Origin: Nocardia pneumoniae NBRC 100136
Lineage (GTDB): Bacteria; Actinomycetota; Actinomycetes; Mycobacteriales; Mycobacteriaceae
Reading direction: 5' to 3'
Length of the DNA: 64,000 nucleotides
NCBI RefSeq assembly: GCF_000308755.1
Contig: NZ_BAGF01000075.1
Span: forward strand, 184,736-248,735
Shown: piece after piece, positions 49,693 to 58,012 of the stretch
Layout of the letters: each line of letters opens with the position of its first letter
Position numbering within the stretch: position 1 is the first letter of the stretch
Notes under the pieces: model-generated
Database searches by the model: none
The model's input: only the letters and a program-made list of their open reading frames with translations
What the model was told of the DNA's origin: nothing
Position numbers and translations under genes: made by a program

Positions 49693-51405
49693 TCATTCAG
49701 CGGATGGGCTGTCGGACCCCGCATCTCGGTCCGCGCGGTAGGCCGCGACCGCGGTCGGCAGCGTCGGGTACAGGTACGCCTCGCCGATCTTCGCCGTCAA
49801 CCCAGAAGCGTCCAGGTTGTCGCGGAGATCCTGTTTGACGCGCGCCATTGCGAAGACGATCCCGCGTTCGGACAGTTCGTCTCGGAGTTGTTCGACCGCG
49901 TCCAGCGCGGTCAGGTCGACCTCCACGTTCGCCTCGGTGTTGAGCACGAACCACGACACGGGAGCGTCTCCGCGTTCGGCCCAGGAGTCCACCGCCGCCA
50001 GCGCCCTGCGACGAAAATCCTCGGCGTTGGCGAAGCACAGCGGCGCATCGTAGCGGTAGATCAGCAGTCCGGGAACTGGTTTCGCGCTGGGATAGTCGTC
50101 GACGTCATGCATTCCGGCGAGCCCGGGGACGAAGCCGAGTATCGCGTCGTGCGCGCGAGCGATTCTGCGCAGCAGATCGAAGATCGACAGCGCGATAGCG
50201 ACGAGTACACCGTAGAGCACGCCGAGGCCCAGCACCGCGACGACTGTACCGAGCGCCAGCACCAGCTCGCTACGCCGGAATCGGGCGATACGCCGGAATT
50301 CCGGCAGGTTGACCAGCCGCAGCGCCGCGTAGATGACCAGCGCTCCCAGCGCCGCGGTCGGGAAGGCCGCGAGGACGCCACGGGCTCCGAGCAGCACCGC
50401 GAGCACACCTCCGAGAGTGACCAGGGAGTACAGCTGGGTGCGCGCGCCCATGGCGTCGGCGATCGTGGTCCGGCTGGCTGAACAGCTCACGGGGAATCCG
50501 TGCAGCAGCCCGGCCGCCAGGTTGGTCGCGCCGAGGGCCGCCAGTTCGGTTTTCGCTTCCACCCCGTATCCGTGGCGAGCCGCGAACGCCCGGGCGGTCA
50601 ATACGTTGTCGGAGAAGCCCACCATCGCGATGCCGACCGCGGGAAGGATGAGCGCCGCGACGTCGTTCAGGGCGACCGAGCGCAGGCCCGGCGCCGGAAT
50701 CCCGGCGGGAATCGCGCCGACCACCCGAATACCGAAGCGATCCAACGAGAAGACCGCCACCGCCGCGGTTGCCAGCAATACCGCGATCAGTGGGCCAGGT
50801 ATCCGCGGAGCACGCCGAGCCAGCACCAGGAGCCCCGTCAGCACCGCCGTCGCGAGCCAGACGGTCGGCCCATGCCATTGCCCCAGGTTCTCGAGGAAGG
50901 ACCGCAGTTTCGCGAAGATCGATTCCCCCTCGACCGGCACCCCGGTCACCGACTCGAGCTGGCTCACGATCATGATCCCGGCAGTGCCCGCCAGGTACCC
51001 GACCAGCACCGGTTTCGACAGCAGATCCGCCAGTACACCCAACCGGGCGGCCGCACCGGCCAGGCACAGCGCGCCGACCAGTAGCGCGAGCACCGCGGCC
51101 AGGGCGGCGTACCGATCGGGATCGCCCGCCGCGAGCGGAGCCAGCGCGACGGCGGTGAGCAGCGCGGTGGTCGACTCCGGTCCGACCGAGAGCTGTCGCG
51201 ATGTCGCCAGCAGGGTGTAGACCGCCAGCGGGCCCAACGCCGCCCACAACCCCGTCACCGGCGGCAGTCCGGCGACGGTCGCGTAGGCCATGACCTGCGG
51301 GACGAGGTACGCGGCCACGGTGACACCGGCGAGCAGGTCCGGCCGCAGCCATGCCCGCTGATAGCTCTGGAATTGCCGGATCCCGGGGAGTGAACGTGCC
51401 AGCAC
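49693..51405 (-). CDS. SulP-family anion transporter with STAS domain
   Basis: The protein has 570 residues. About 12 hydrophobic segments fill residues 15-415, starting with the SulP signature LAGVTVAAYLVPQVMAYA and continuing with TGLWAALGPLAVY and the GFPVSCSASRTTI segment. A STAS domain lies at about 430-545 (the LNTEANVEVDLTALDAVEQL region). SulP proteins move sulfate, bicarbonate or other anions across the membrane; the ion here is unknown. GTG 51405 is the start that puts the first membrane helix at the usual distance. It is divergent from the USP gene, with a DevR-like box between them, so it is probably induced by hypoxia together with the island. Confidence 0.9.
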   Translation of the reverse strand: MLARSLPGIRQFQSYQRAWLRPDLLAGVTVAAYLVPQVMAYATVAGLPPVTGLWAALGPLAVYTLLATSRQLSVGPESTTALLTAVALAPLAAGDPDRYAALAAVLALLVGALCLAGAAARLGVLADLLSKPVLVGYLAGTAGIMIVSQLESVTGVPVEGESIFAKLRSFLENLGQWHGPTVWLATAVLTGLLVLARRAPRIPGPLIAVLLATAAVAVFSLDRFGIRVVGAIPAGIPAPGLRSVALNDVAALILPAVGIAMVGFSDNVLTARAFAARHGYGVEAKTELAALGATNLAAGLLHGFPVSCSASRTTIADAMGARTQLYSLVTLGGVLAVLLGARGVLAAFPTAALGALVIYAALRLVNLPEFRRIARFRRSELVLALGTVVAVLGLGVLYGVLVAIALSIFDLLRRIARAHDAILGFVPGLAGMHDVDDYPSAKPVPGLLIYRYDAPLCFANAEDFRRRALAAVDSWAERGDAPVSWFVLNTEANVEVDLTALDAVEQLRDELSERGIVFAMARVKQDLRDNLDASGLTAKIGEAYLYPTLPTAVAAYRADRDAGSDSPSAE

Positions 51406-51482
51406 CGTTCCAGCATCGCCTACCGGCCGCCGCGAAGGCGGCCGAACCCGGACTCGGTCCGGCCCTGGGCCATCCCGGCAAC

Positions 51483-51496
51483 GGGGCGAAGGTCCC
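51483..51496. promoter_or_regulatory. DevR/DosR-box-like palindrome between SulP and USP genes
   Basis: GGGGCGAAGGTCCC matches the mycobacterial core GGGACTWWAGTCCC at 11 of 14 positions. It lies 78 nt from the SulP start and 153 nt from the USP start. It is one of five such boxes in the island that share the right arm G(T/C)CCC or GGTCC. Confidence 0.55.
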
Positions 51497-51648
51497 ACGG
51501 GGAGCGTCGGTTGGGCCCTGTGCCGCTCGCCTAGCGCCGCCGTAGCGTCGTAATTCCTCCGGTTGCACAGCGCAACACCGCCGCCATCGCGGAAGCCGTC
51601 GCGTACGGGCTCATGTCGCCCGCGAGGACTGACAGAAAGCGAGAACAC

Positions 51649-52512
51649 ATGTCCGCCAGCAACAATCCGCCCATCCTCGTCGGCGTCGACGGCTCGGCGG
51701 CCGCACTCGCCGCCGTGAGCTGGGCCGCTACCTATGCGGTCAGCCGGCGCGCGCCGTTGCACATCGTCTACGCGATCGGCGCCCCGATCGACTTCGGCCC
51801 CGGCCTCGGCGTCGCCCAGTTCGACTACGACAGCTACCGGCAGGCGGGACGGGACGCGCTCGACGCCGCCCGGCAATCCGCCATGGCGACCACGGCCCCG
51901 ATCGGCGAGCTGGACATCACTGTCGACTTGGTGGAGGCGCCACCGATTCCGGTGCTGCGCGATCGATCCAAGAGCGCGCGCCTGCTCGTCGTCGGGACCC
52001 ACGGGCTCGGCGTCTTCAGCCGCCGCATTCTGGGTTCGGTCAGCACGGCGCTGGCCCGGCACGCCGGATGCCCGGTCGCGGTTGTCCCGGAACAGGCCGA
52101 TGGCTTCGACGGGCCGGTGGTCGTGGGCGTCGACGGCTCGCCGTGCAGCGTCGACGCCATAGAAATCGCCTTCGACGAGGCCGCGCACCGCGGCGCCGAG
52201 CTGGTCGCGGTGCACACCTGGTCGGAGTTCTTCCGGTACATCTCGCGCGCCGAAATGCGCGAAGAGGCCCGGGAATTGCTCTCCGAGAGCCTGGCCGGGT
52301 ACGGCGAACGGTATCCGGAAGTGCGGGTGCGGCGCGTCGTCGTCGAAGATCGTGCCGCTAAGCGCCTGCTCGACGAGGGCGACAATGCGCAACTCATCGT
52401 GGTCGGCAGTCACGGGCGTGGCGGTTTCGCCGGGATGACCCTCGGTTCGGTCAGCCAGGCTGTGCTGCACGGGGCGAAAGTGCCGGTGATCATCGCCAGG
52501 CCGGCGAGCTGA
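51649..52512 (+). CDS. Tandem universal stress protein (UspA) domains
   Basis: The protein has 287 residues with two complete Usp domains (about 5-145 and 155-285). Each begins with a VGVDGS strand-loop (ILVGVDGSAAA, VVVGVDGSPCS) and ends with the ATP-binding loop: GTHGLGVFSRRILGSVS in the first, GSHGRGGFAGMTLGSVS in the second, so both can bind ATP. In Mycobacterium, tandem USPs of this kind are strongly DosR-regulated in hypoxia and nitric oxide stress. ATG 51649 begins the conserved part; an in-frame ATG 36 nt upstream is possible. A strong hairpin follows the stop. Confidence 0.93.
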   Translation: MSASNNPPILVGVDGSAAALAAVSWAATYAVSRRAPLHIVYAIGAPIDFGPGLGVAQFDYDSYRQAGRDALDAARQSAMATTAPIGELDITVDLVEAPPIPVLRDRSKSARLLVVGTHGLGVFSRRILGSVSTALARHAGCPVAVVPEQADGFDGPVVVGVDGSPCSVDAIEIAFDEAAHRGAELVAVHTWSEFFRYISRAEMREEARELLSESLAGYGERYPEVRVRRVVVEDRAAKRLLDEGDNAQLIVVGSHGRGGFAGMTLGSVSQAVLHGAKVPVIIARPAS

Positions 52513-52522
52513 TCGCACCCTG

Positions 52523-52553
52523 GTCCGGCTGCCGAGTTCAGCGGCAGCCGGAC
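52523..52553. terminator. Perfect 12-bp hairpin after the USP gene
   Basis: GTCCGGCTGCCG (52523-52534) and CGGCAGCCGGAC (52542-52553) pair without mismatch around a 7-nt loop, 11 nt after the USP stop. There is no T-tract. It is a likely factor-independent or hairpin-type actinobacterial terminator. Confidence 0.85.
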
Positions 52554-52784
52554 TGTGTCCCCGGGCGCCGATACCCTGATGGGGCGTCCCGCGCTCAACC
52601 GCCTGTTCACCCGTTCATGGTGGAACCGGACAGCCTGGTGATCGAACGGAAGACGTTGCGCGGCATCGAGAACCGCGCCGAGCGACTCTGCCGGGAACAT
52701 CGGCCACCCGAGGTGACCAACGGCCTCGCCCCGGAGGCGGAAGGCCCGTATCGACCCCTCCCGCTCAGGGACAACACTCGAAAT

Positions 52785-53792
52785 ATGACCACCCACGACG
52801 ACGTGCCTGCCGACTCGGTACCCGATCACCCGACGATACTGGCGGCGCTGCGCCTGGCCGCCCGTGCGCCGTCGGTACACAACACCCAGCCGTGGCGCTG
52901 GATCCTGGACGGCACCATCCTGCATCTGCACACCGACGCCGACCGGCTGCTGACCTCGACCGACCCGCTCGGCCGCCAGTTGGTGATCAGCTGCGGCGCC
53001 ATGCTGCACCACGTTCGCACCGTCTTCGCCCACCGGGGCTGGCACACCGACACCGTCCGCATCCCCAACCCGCAGCGGCCCGATCAACTCGCGACGATCG
53101 AGTTCCGGCCGTGGCCGGATCCACCCGAGGCGGTCCACTCTCGCGCGCTCGCCATCGACCGGCGGCGCACCGACCGGCTGCCCTTCGAGGAACCGGAGCG
53201 GTTCACCGACATCCTGCCCCGGATGCGCATGCTCAGCTCACCGCACGAGGTCGAACTCCACGTGCTCGACGAAAGCGCCCGACCACGCCTGGCCGCCGCA
53301 TCCGCCGAGGCCGGCGCCCTACGCGGCAACGATCTGCTGTATCAGACCGAATTGGAATGGTGGGCAGGACATCCGGACACGCCCGAAGGGGTGCCGCCGT
53401 CCGCGCTGGTGTCGGACGCGGAGTTCGCGCGGGTCGGTGTCGGACGCGTCTTCCCCTCCGCCCCGCACTCGATGCGCCGCGCCCAGCTCGAAGACCGAGC
53501 GCGGCTGGTGGTGCTCAGCACCGACGGCGACTCGGTGACGCACTGGTTGCGCACCGGCGAAGCATTGTCGGCGGTGCTGCTGGAATGCACCGCGGCCGGG
53601 CTGGCGACCTGCGCGCTTACCAATATCACCGAACTCCCGACCGGCCGGAAACTGCTCACCGGCCTGATCCCCCGCCCGGCCACGCCGCAAGTGGTGATCC
53701 GCGTGGGGACCGCGCCCGAGGACAGCGAGATGATCCCGCCCACTCCTCGCCGACCGCTCACGGACATTCTCACCGTCGTCCACCACCACTGA
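52785..53792 (+). CDS. Acg-family nitroreductase-fold protein
   Basis: The protein has 335 residues and belongs to the Acg family (Rv2032-like). The segment LRLAARAPSVHNTQPWRW near the N-terminus and ALAIDRRRTDRLPFEE in the middle are the family hallmarks. The second half holds GVPPSALVSD and the TGEALSAVLLECTAAGLATC helix. Acg proteins look like two half-size nitroreductases joined, bind FMN, and may sequester it during dormancy rather than reduce nitro compounds. ATG 52785 is preferred; a longer in-frame start has an atypical N-terminus. It is convergent with the adenosine-specific-kinase-family gene. A second Acg-like gene lies at 58618. Confidence 0.9.
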   Translation: MTTHDDVPADSVPDHPTILAALRLAARAPSVHNTQPWRWILDGTILHLHTDADRLLTSTDPLGRQLVISCGAMLHHVRTVFAHRGWHTDTVRIPNPQRPDQLATIEFRPWPDPPEAVHSRALAIDRRRTDRLPFEEPERFTDILPRMRMLSSPHEVELHVLDESARPRLAAASAEAGALRGNDLLYQTELEWWAGHPDTPEGVPPSALVSDAEFARVGVGRVFPSAPHSMRRAQLEDRARLVVLSTDGDSVTHWLRTGEALSAVLLECTAAGLATCALTNITELPTGRKLLTGLIPRPATPQVVIRVGTAPEDSEMIPPTPRRPLTDILTVVHHH

Positions 53793-53822
53793 GGCGACTG
53801 CGCGGTCGGTACCCGGCTGTCT

Positions 53823-54305
53823 CTACAGCTTGTAGCCGATCCGGCGGAGTAGCTGCCTGCGGTCTTGCTCGTCGTCTCCGCTTTCCACCCCCACCGGGGC
53901 GGCGCCGTCGATCACGCCGACGATCCCCCGGCCCAGCTCCGTCTCCGCGATCAGCACGTCGACCGAATTGGCCGTGGCGCAGAAGATGCCGCACACCTCG
54001 GGAACGTGGCGCACCGCATTGAGCACATTGACCGGGTATCCCTCGCGCAGGAACACGATGAACGAGTGCCCCGCGCCGACCGCGACAGCGTTCTTCGTGG
54101 CGAGCTCGACCAGATCGTCGTCGTTGCCGGAGCGACGGACCAGCCGCGGCCCGGATGCCTCGCAGAACGCCAGCCCGAAGCGCAGATGCGGACCGATCCC
54201 CACCAGTGCCTCGTGCAGGTCTTCCACGGTTTTGATGAAGTGGGACTGCCCGATGATCACGTTGAGATCGTCCGGTTTGTCGATACGTACCGCAGTCAAC
54301 TCCAT
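53823..54305 (-). CDS. Adenosine-specific kinase family protein (COG1839-type)
   Basis: The protein has 160 residues, all one domain, and matches the family from end to end. It has DDLNVIIGQSHFIKTVEDLH near residue 18, GLAFCEASGPRLVRRSGND at about 48, GAGHSFIVFLREGYPVNVLN at about 80, and the ATANSVDVLIAETELGRGI block, finishing with RRIGYKL. Founding members from archaea have been reported as adenosine-specific kinases; function in actinobacteria is not settled. ATG 54305 begins the conserved MELTAVRIDKP. A DevR-like box lies 37 nt upstream, so it probably belongs to the dormancy regulon. Confidence 0.88.
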   Translation of the reverse strand: MELTAVRIDKPDDLNVIIGQSHFIKTVEDLHEALVGIGPHLRFGLAFCEASGPRLVRRSGNDDDLVELATKNAVAVGAGHSFIVFLREGYPVNVLNAVRHVPEVCGIFCATANSVDVLIAETELGRGIVGVIDGAAPVGVESGDDEQDRRQLLRRIGYKL

Positions 54306-54341
54306 CCGAACATCGTGCGACTGCGCGCGTCGCGTCCGTGA

Positions 54342-54355
54342 GGGCAATTGGTCCC
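54342..54355. promoter_or_regulatory. DevR/DosR-box-like site upstream of the kinase-family gene
   Basis: GGGCAATTGGTCCC matches GGGACTWWAGTCCC at 10 of 14 positions; the two arms are intact and the differences are in the centre. It is 37 nt upstream of the ATG at 54305 (minus strand). Confidence 0.45.
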
Positions 54356-54510
54356 GGCCGCACGGGATCTTCGGCTCTGGCACTCGCTCGACGGCCGCTT
54401 ACGCCCGGCACGACCGCCGAGCGGGTGCTGCCGGGCGACCGACACCGAGGCCGAAGCCGTGTCGCGGGGCTTCGTCAGCACGCCTGGACGGCGGTAATGC
54501 CCACCATCGC

Positions 54511-54524
54511 GGGACCTTCGCCCC
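54511..54524. promoter_or_regulatory. DevR/DosR-box-like site upstream of the GyrI/DUF302 gene
   Basis: GGGACCTTCGCCCC matches the core at 11 of 14 positions. It ends 56 nt before the ATG at 54581, close to the spacing of the box at 55642 to its gene. Confidence 0.45.
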
Positions 54525-54580
54525 TGTGCAGTGGCAACCGGCGCGGCGCACGCTCATCACACGAGACCGAGGAGGATTCG

Positions 54581-55465
54581 ATGGAGTACCGGGTGGCCCT
54601 GGTGGAGTCGGCTCCCGAGACGGTGCTGCGGGTGCCACGGGAGATTCGTCCGAACCCGAATCTGCTCGGCGAGGACATCGTCGAGGGAATGCGGGAACTG
54701 ACCCAGATCGCCCAGCGGGCAGGATTGACCGCCAGCGGCGCGCCGACGATCACCTTTCACCAAGAGCTGCCCGCCGACGAGGCGATCGCGGTGGATTTCG
54801 GCGTACCGGTGGAACCAGCGCCCAAGCTCGGCCCGAGTTCCGGCGCGGAAGTGGTGGTGGTGCCGGGAACACTCGTCGCGCGCACCTGCCACCGCGGCAG
54901 CTACCGTGAACTCGGCGCCGCGTATACGGCGTTGCGAGAATGGCTGGACAACTCCGGCTATCGGACGACCGGACCGCCGACCGAGGCGTACCTGATCGGT
55001 CCCGACGAGGTGACCGATCCACGGCGACTGCTCACGGAGATCCGTTTGCCGGTGGCTCCCGCCCCGGCCATCGCGATGCATCTCGACGCGCCATTCGACG
55101 CCGCCGTGCGCCGGACCCGAGACGCACTGCGCCATCAGGGGCTCAGCGTGATCGCGGAGGTCGACGTCCAGACCACACTGCGCGAGCAGATCGGCGAACA
55201 GATCGAGAACTACCTGCTCCTCGGTGTGTGCGATCCCCGGCTCACCTATCGCGCGCTGATGGCCGACCGTCAGGCCGCGCCGCTGCTGTCCTGCACGGTG
55301 GTGGTGCGTTCCGTCGACACCGGCACGCTGGTCGAAGCCACCGATCCCGATCTGCTGGTGCGCGTGACCACCCAGCCCGCGTTGCGTCCGGTCGCGGTGG
55401 ACGCGCGTCGCTTGCTCACCGCCGCGCTGGAGAGCCTCCGCGATTCGGCGCCTGCATCGGCATGA
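54581..55465 (+). CDS. GyrI-like domain fused to DUF302
   Basis: The protein has 294 residues. Residues 1-155 are a GyrI-like small-molecule-binding domain: ITFHQELPADEAIAVDFGVP, VVPGTLVARTCHRGSYRELG and the TTGPPTEAYLIGPDE end are characteristic. Residues 170-285 are a DUF302 domain, with RTRDALRHQGLSVIAEVDVQ and NYLLLGVCDPRLTYRAL. GyrI-like domains bind hydrophobic ligands or gyrase; DUF302 proteins are often linked to redox or metal stress. GGAGGATTCG precedes the ATG. The next small frame overlaps its stop by 4 nt. The DevR-like box upstream suggests induction in hypoxia. The combination has no established function. Confidence 0.85.
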   Translation: MEYRVALVESAPETVLRVPREIRPNPNLLGEDIVEGMRELTQIAQRAGLTASGAPTITFHQELPADEAIAVDFGVPVEPAPKLGPSSGAEVVVVPGTLVARTCHRGSYRELGAAYTALREWLDNSGYRTTGPPTEAYLIGPDEVTDPRRLLTEIRLPVAPAPAIAMHLDAPFDAAVRRTRDALRHQGLSVIAEVDVQTTLREQIGEQIENYLLLGVCDPRLTYRALMADRQAAPLLSCTVVVRSVDTGTLVEATDPDLLVRVTTQPALRPVAVDARRLLTAALESLRDSAPASA

Positions 55466-55635
55466 CCGGCCCTGCCGCCGAACCCGGCCGCATCGCCCCT
55501 ACCGGACCGATCGGTCTCCTGTCGCGCGATCCACGCGGCCTCCGTTGCCGATCAGGGCGGCCGGACGCGCCGGAACTCGGAGAGTCGCCGGGCAGCGGCC
55601 GGACCCTGGTGCTCACGCCGAGTCTCGTGGCGTGA
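55462..55635 (+). CDS. Small hypothetical protein, doubtful
   Basis: The frame has 57 codons, glycine/proline/arginine-rich, with no domain. Support is limited to the ATGA overlap with the preceding stop. It may be a frame artefact of high-GC DNA. Confidence 0.25.
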   Translation: MTGPAAEPGRIAPTGPIGLLSRDPRGLRCRSGRPDAPELGESPGSGRTLVLTPSLVA

Positions 55636-55641
55636 CCAGCG

Positions 55642-55655
55642 GTGACGATGGTCCC
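55642..55655. promoter_or_regulatory. DevR/DosR-box-like site upstream of the 55714 gene
   Basis: GTGACGATGGTCCC matches the core at 11 of 14 positions, 58 nt before the ATG at 55714. The TGGTCCC arm is the same as at 54342 and close to 59844. Confidence 0.45.
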
Positions 55656-55713
55656 ACCGGCACGGGCACGAGGCCTCTGACCCGACCGAACGCACGCGAG
55701 CAAGCTCTTCGGT

Positions 55714-55938
55714 ATGGATGTCTTCCGTTTCGACACCCTGGTGCCGGGTAGTGCCGTACACGCCATGGATCTCCTACTCGCCGCCGTCGACTCCGTGCGC
55801 GCCCACCGCGACGAACTCACTGGCCGTGATGTCCGGTTGTTCGGCATCGGGCTCGGTCCGGCGCTCGGCGGCTGGACGGAAGCCATCGCCCAGAGTCACC
55901 GGCTGCCGACCGCACACTCCACCTCGACTCATCCGTGA
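55714..55938 (+). CDS. Small hypothetical protein upstream of the DUF2267 gene
   Basis: The protein has 74 residues. The first half (GSAVHAMDLLLAAVDSVRAH) is an amphipathic helix, and a strand (DVRLFGIGLGPALGGW) follows; the end is low-complexity. The family is not recognised. It precedes the DUF2267 gene by 11 nt on the same strand and follows a DevR-like box at a typical distance, which supports it being a real first gene of the unit. Confidence 0.45.
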   Translation: MDVFRFDTLVPGSAVHAMDLLLAAVDSVRAHRDELTGRDVRLFGIGLGPALGGWTEAIAQSHRLPTAHSTSTHP

Positions 55939-55949
55939 AAGGCGAACCC

Positions 55950-56603
55950 ATGAGCTATCACCGTGATCCCCTCGCCCCCGCGGTCCACACCGCACACGAG
56001 TGGCTGCGCGCTGTCGCCGACGGACTCGGCACCGAGGACCGACCCTTCGCGCACCGCGCACTGCGCGCCTGGCTGCACTCGGTGCGTGACCGCATCGGCG
56101 TCAGCGCGGCCGCGCACCTGAGCGCACAGCTGCCGGAACTGTTGCGCGGGATCTTCTATGAGGGCTGGGTTCCCGCTCACGTCCCCGTCCGGCACGATGT
56201 GGAATCGTTCCTCAGCCAGTTCGCCGCGGAGGCAGGCGTTTCGCGCGACGAGGCGGTCGCGCTCGCCGGCGCGGTCACCGACTCGCTCAGCGATCTGTTC
56301 TCCCCCGGGCAACTCGACCACGTCTTCGCGCTGCTGCCGGAGAATCTGCGGTCCATCCTGCGTGGTTCCGATCTGGCCAGCACGTTGACGACGGCCGCTG
56401 TCACACAACCGGAACCATCCCGCATCGACGAATTCGACAACCGGCTGCGGGCGCTGTCCGACGCCGTGGCGGCGCTGGTTCGCGGCCTCGAGGAACCGCT
56501 GGGCGGCGAGGCGCACAACGCCGCGCGGGTTTCCGCGGCTCAGCAGGCGCACCGGATTCTGCTCGCCGAAGGGCTGACCGGCTCCGCCGCATCCTCCCGC
56601 TGA
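55950..56603 (+). CDS. DUF2267 domain protein
   Basis: The protein has 217 residues. DUF2267 appears as two related halves: residues 15-80 (HRALRAWLHSVRDRIGVSAA and HLSAQLPELLRGIFYEGW) and 85-150 (VESFLSQFAAEAGVSRDEAV and LDHVFALLPENLRSIL). The C-terminus is a charged helix. DUF2267 proteins are small, helical, and common in stress and dormancy regulons; the function is unknown. ATG 55950 has an AAAGGCG element 6 nt upstream; an in-frame GTG at 55935 is less likely. It ends 19 nt from the convergent WS/DGAT gene. Confidence 0.8.
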   Translation: MSYHRDPLAPAVHTAHEWLRAVADGLGTEDRPFAHRALRAWLHSVRDRIGVSAAAHLSAQLPELLRGIFYEGWVPAHVPVRHDVESFLSQFAAEAGVSRDEAVALAGAVTDSLSDLFSPGQLDHVFALLPENLRSILRGSDLASTLTTAAVTQPEPSRIDEFDNRLRALSDAVAALVRGLEEPLGGEAHNAARVSAAQQAHRILLAEGLTGSAASSR

Positions 56604-56622
56604 GATCCGAGGTGCGGTCGGT

Positions 56623-57990
56623 TCACTCCCTGGCCGCCTCCGGCCGGGACCGCCGCCGCACCTCGGCGTGTTCCCGTAGCCGCTGGATCTCGCGCCCGAT
56701 CCCGTCGGCGATCACGGCGATATCCGGTGCGGTGTCGTAGTCTCCGGTGATGCCGAACGTCAGGTGGTCCGCGTAACTGAGGATCGCGATACCGGTGCGC
56801 ACCCGCATGGCGATCGGCACGGCCGGTAGCAACTCCAGGACCTTCTGCCCGCCGAGGGTGAGTTCGTGGCGCGGGCCGGGGACGTTGGTCGCGAGCGCGC
56901 CGACGCTTCGCTGGGGAAAGCGCGCCATCAGCCGAATCCCCCACGCCATGGGCGCGAAGGGCAACCGTCCCGCCAACTCAAGCATCGAGCTCTCCGCGCT
57001 GGCCTCACCTCTCGACTTGTGCTTCGCCATCCGCGCGCGAATGACGTCCAGGCGTTCGACCGGATCTGCCACATTGATCGGCAGGAACGGCAGCATCGCC
57101 GAAACACGGTTGTCGAGCGTGTATTTCCCCTCCGCGGACCGCATCGACATCGGAACGAGAATGCGCAACTTGTCGGGGGTCGGTCGCTCGTTCCGGCTGA
57201 GCAAAAGGTCACGGTACGCGGCGGCGACAGCGGCCAGGACGACATCGTTGACGGTCGCGCCGAACGCCCTTCCGATCGCACGGACCTCCGGCAGCGCGGC
57301 CCGGGCCACAACGTAGCGGCGCTGCCGTCCGATGGGGCCGTTGAGGGAGCACTGAGCGGTCGGCGAGACCACGGCGACAGCCAAGGGGGCCAGGCTCCGT
57401 AGCAGGCCGATCACGTATCGCGGCATGATGACCGGCAGTCGCATTCCCTGGCGAGCCAAACCCAGCCACTCCATCGCGGTACGGACCCGTGATGCGGGTG
57501 CGGCCTCGGTGGTCTCCGGTGCCACCGGATCGCAGAGGTTCTCGAAGACAGAGATCCCAGATACGCCGTCGACCAGGCTGTGATGCGCTTTGACGATCAG
57601 CGCCCACCGGTCTCCGGAGAGGTTTTCGACCACGACGCACTGCCACAGCGGATGATCGCGGTCGAGCCGCTCCTCCAGTTCGGTCGCGACGAGTTCGCAC
57701 AGCTCCGACTCGTCGCCGGGTGCGGGCAGCGCCGCCCATCTGATGTGGCGGGCGAGATCGAAACTCGGGTCGTCCTCCCACACCGGCGTGGCCAGGTCGA
57801 GCGGCGCCCGGCGCACCTTCTGCCGGAGGCGGACATTCTGTTCCACACCCCTGGCGAGCACGCCGATCAGCTCGTCCCTACTCGGCGGCGCTCCGGAAAT
57901 GATCGCCACCGCGCCGATCCCGAGACTGATATGACGGTCGGCGTCCTCCAGTTCGATGAAACCCGAATCGAGGGGTCGTAGTTCTGTCAT
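56623..57990 (-). CDS. Wax ester synthase / diacylglycerol acyltransferase (WS/DGAT, Tgs1-like)
   Basis: The protein has 455 residues, the family length. The catalytic HHxxxDG is KAHHSLVDGVS with His136-His137 and Asp141-Gly142. Family blocks VWEDDPSFDLARHIRW, DRDHPLWQ and the C-terminal ATNVPGPRHELTLGG segment are all present, followed by IAILSYADHLTFGITGDYD. The enzyme joins acyl-CoA to diacylglycerol or a fatty alcohol at the membrane, making storage lipid. In M. tuberculosis the homologue tgs1 is DosR-controlled and builds triacylglycerol in dormancy. It is the last gene of the operon Acg-like / Rv1733c-like / WS-DGAT, 22 nt behind the preceding stop. Confidence 0.93.
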   Translation of the reverse strand: MTELRPLDSGFIELEDADRHISLGIGAVAIISGAPPSRDELIGVLARGVEQNVRLRQKVRRAPLDLATPVWEDDPSFDLARHIRWAALPAPGDESELCELVATELEERLDRDHPLWQCVVVENLSGDRWALIVKAHHSLVDGVSGISVFENLCDPVAPETTEAAPASRVRTAMEWLGLARQGMRLPVIMPRYVIGLLRSLAPLAVAVVSPTAQCSLNGPIGRQRRYVVARAALPEVRAIGRAFGATVNDVVLAAVAAAYRDLLLSRNERPTPDKLRILVPMSMRSAEGKYTLDNRVSAMLPFLPINVADPVERLDVIRARMAKHKSRGEASAESSMLELAGRLPFAPMAWGIRLMARFPQRSVGALATNVPGPRHELTLGGQKVLELLPAVPIAMRVRTGIAILSYADHLTFGITGDYDTAPDIAVIADGIGREIQRLREHAEVRRRSRPEAARE

Positions 57991-58012
57991 GGTGCATGCT
58001 CCGGATGCGTCG

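Noticed and set aside
52546..52562. GGAC-TGT-GTCC as a DevR box before the first Acg gene
   Set aside because: The arms are separated by 3 nt where the box needs 4, and it overlaps the terminator stem. It is better explained by the hairpin.
52770..52784. GGGACAACACTCGA as a DevR box immediately before the Acg start
   Set aside because: Only the left arm matches (9 of 14), and it abuts the start codon.
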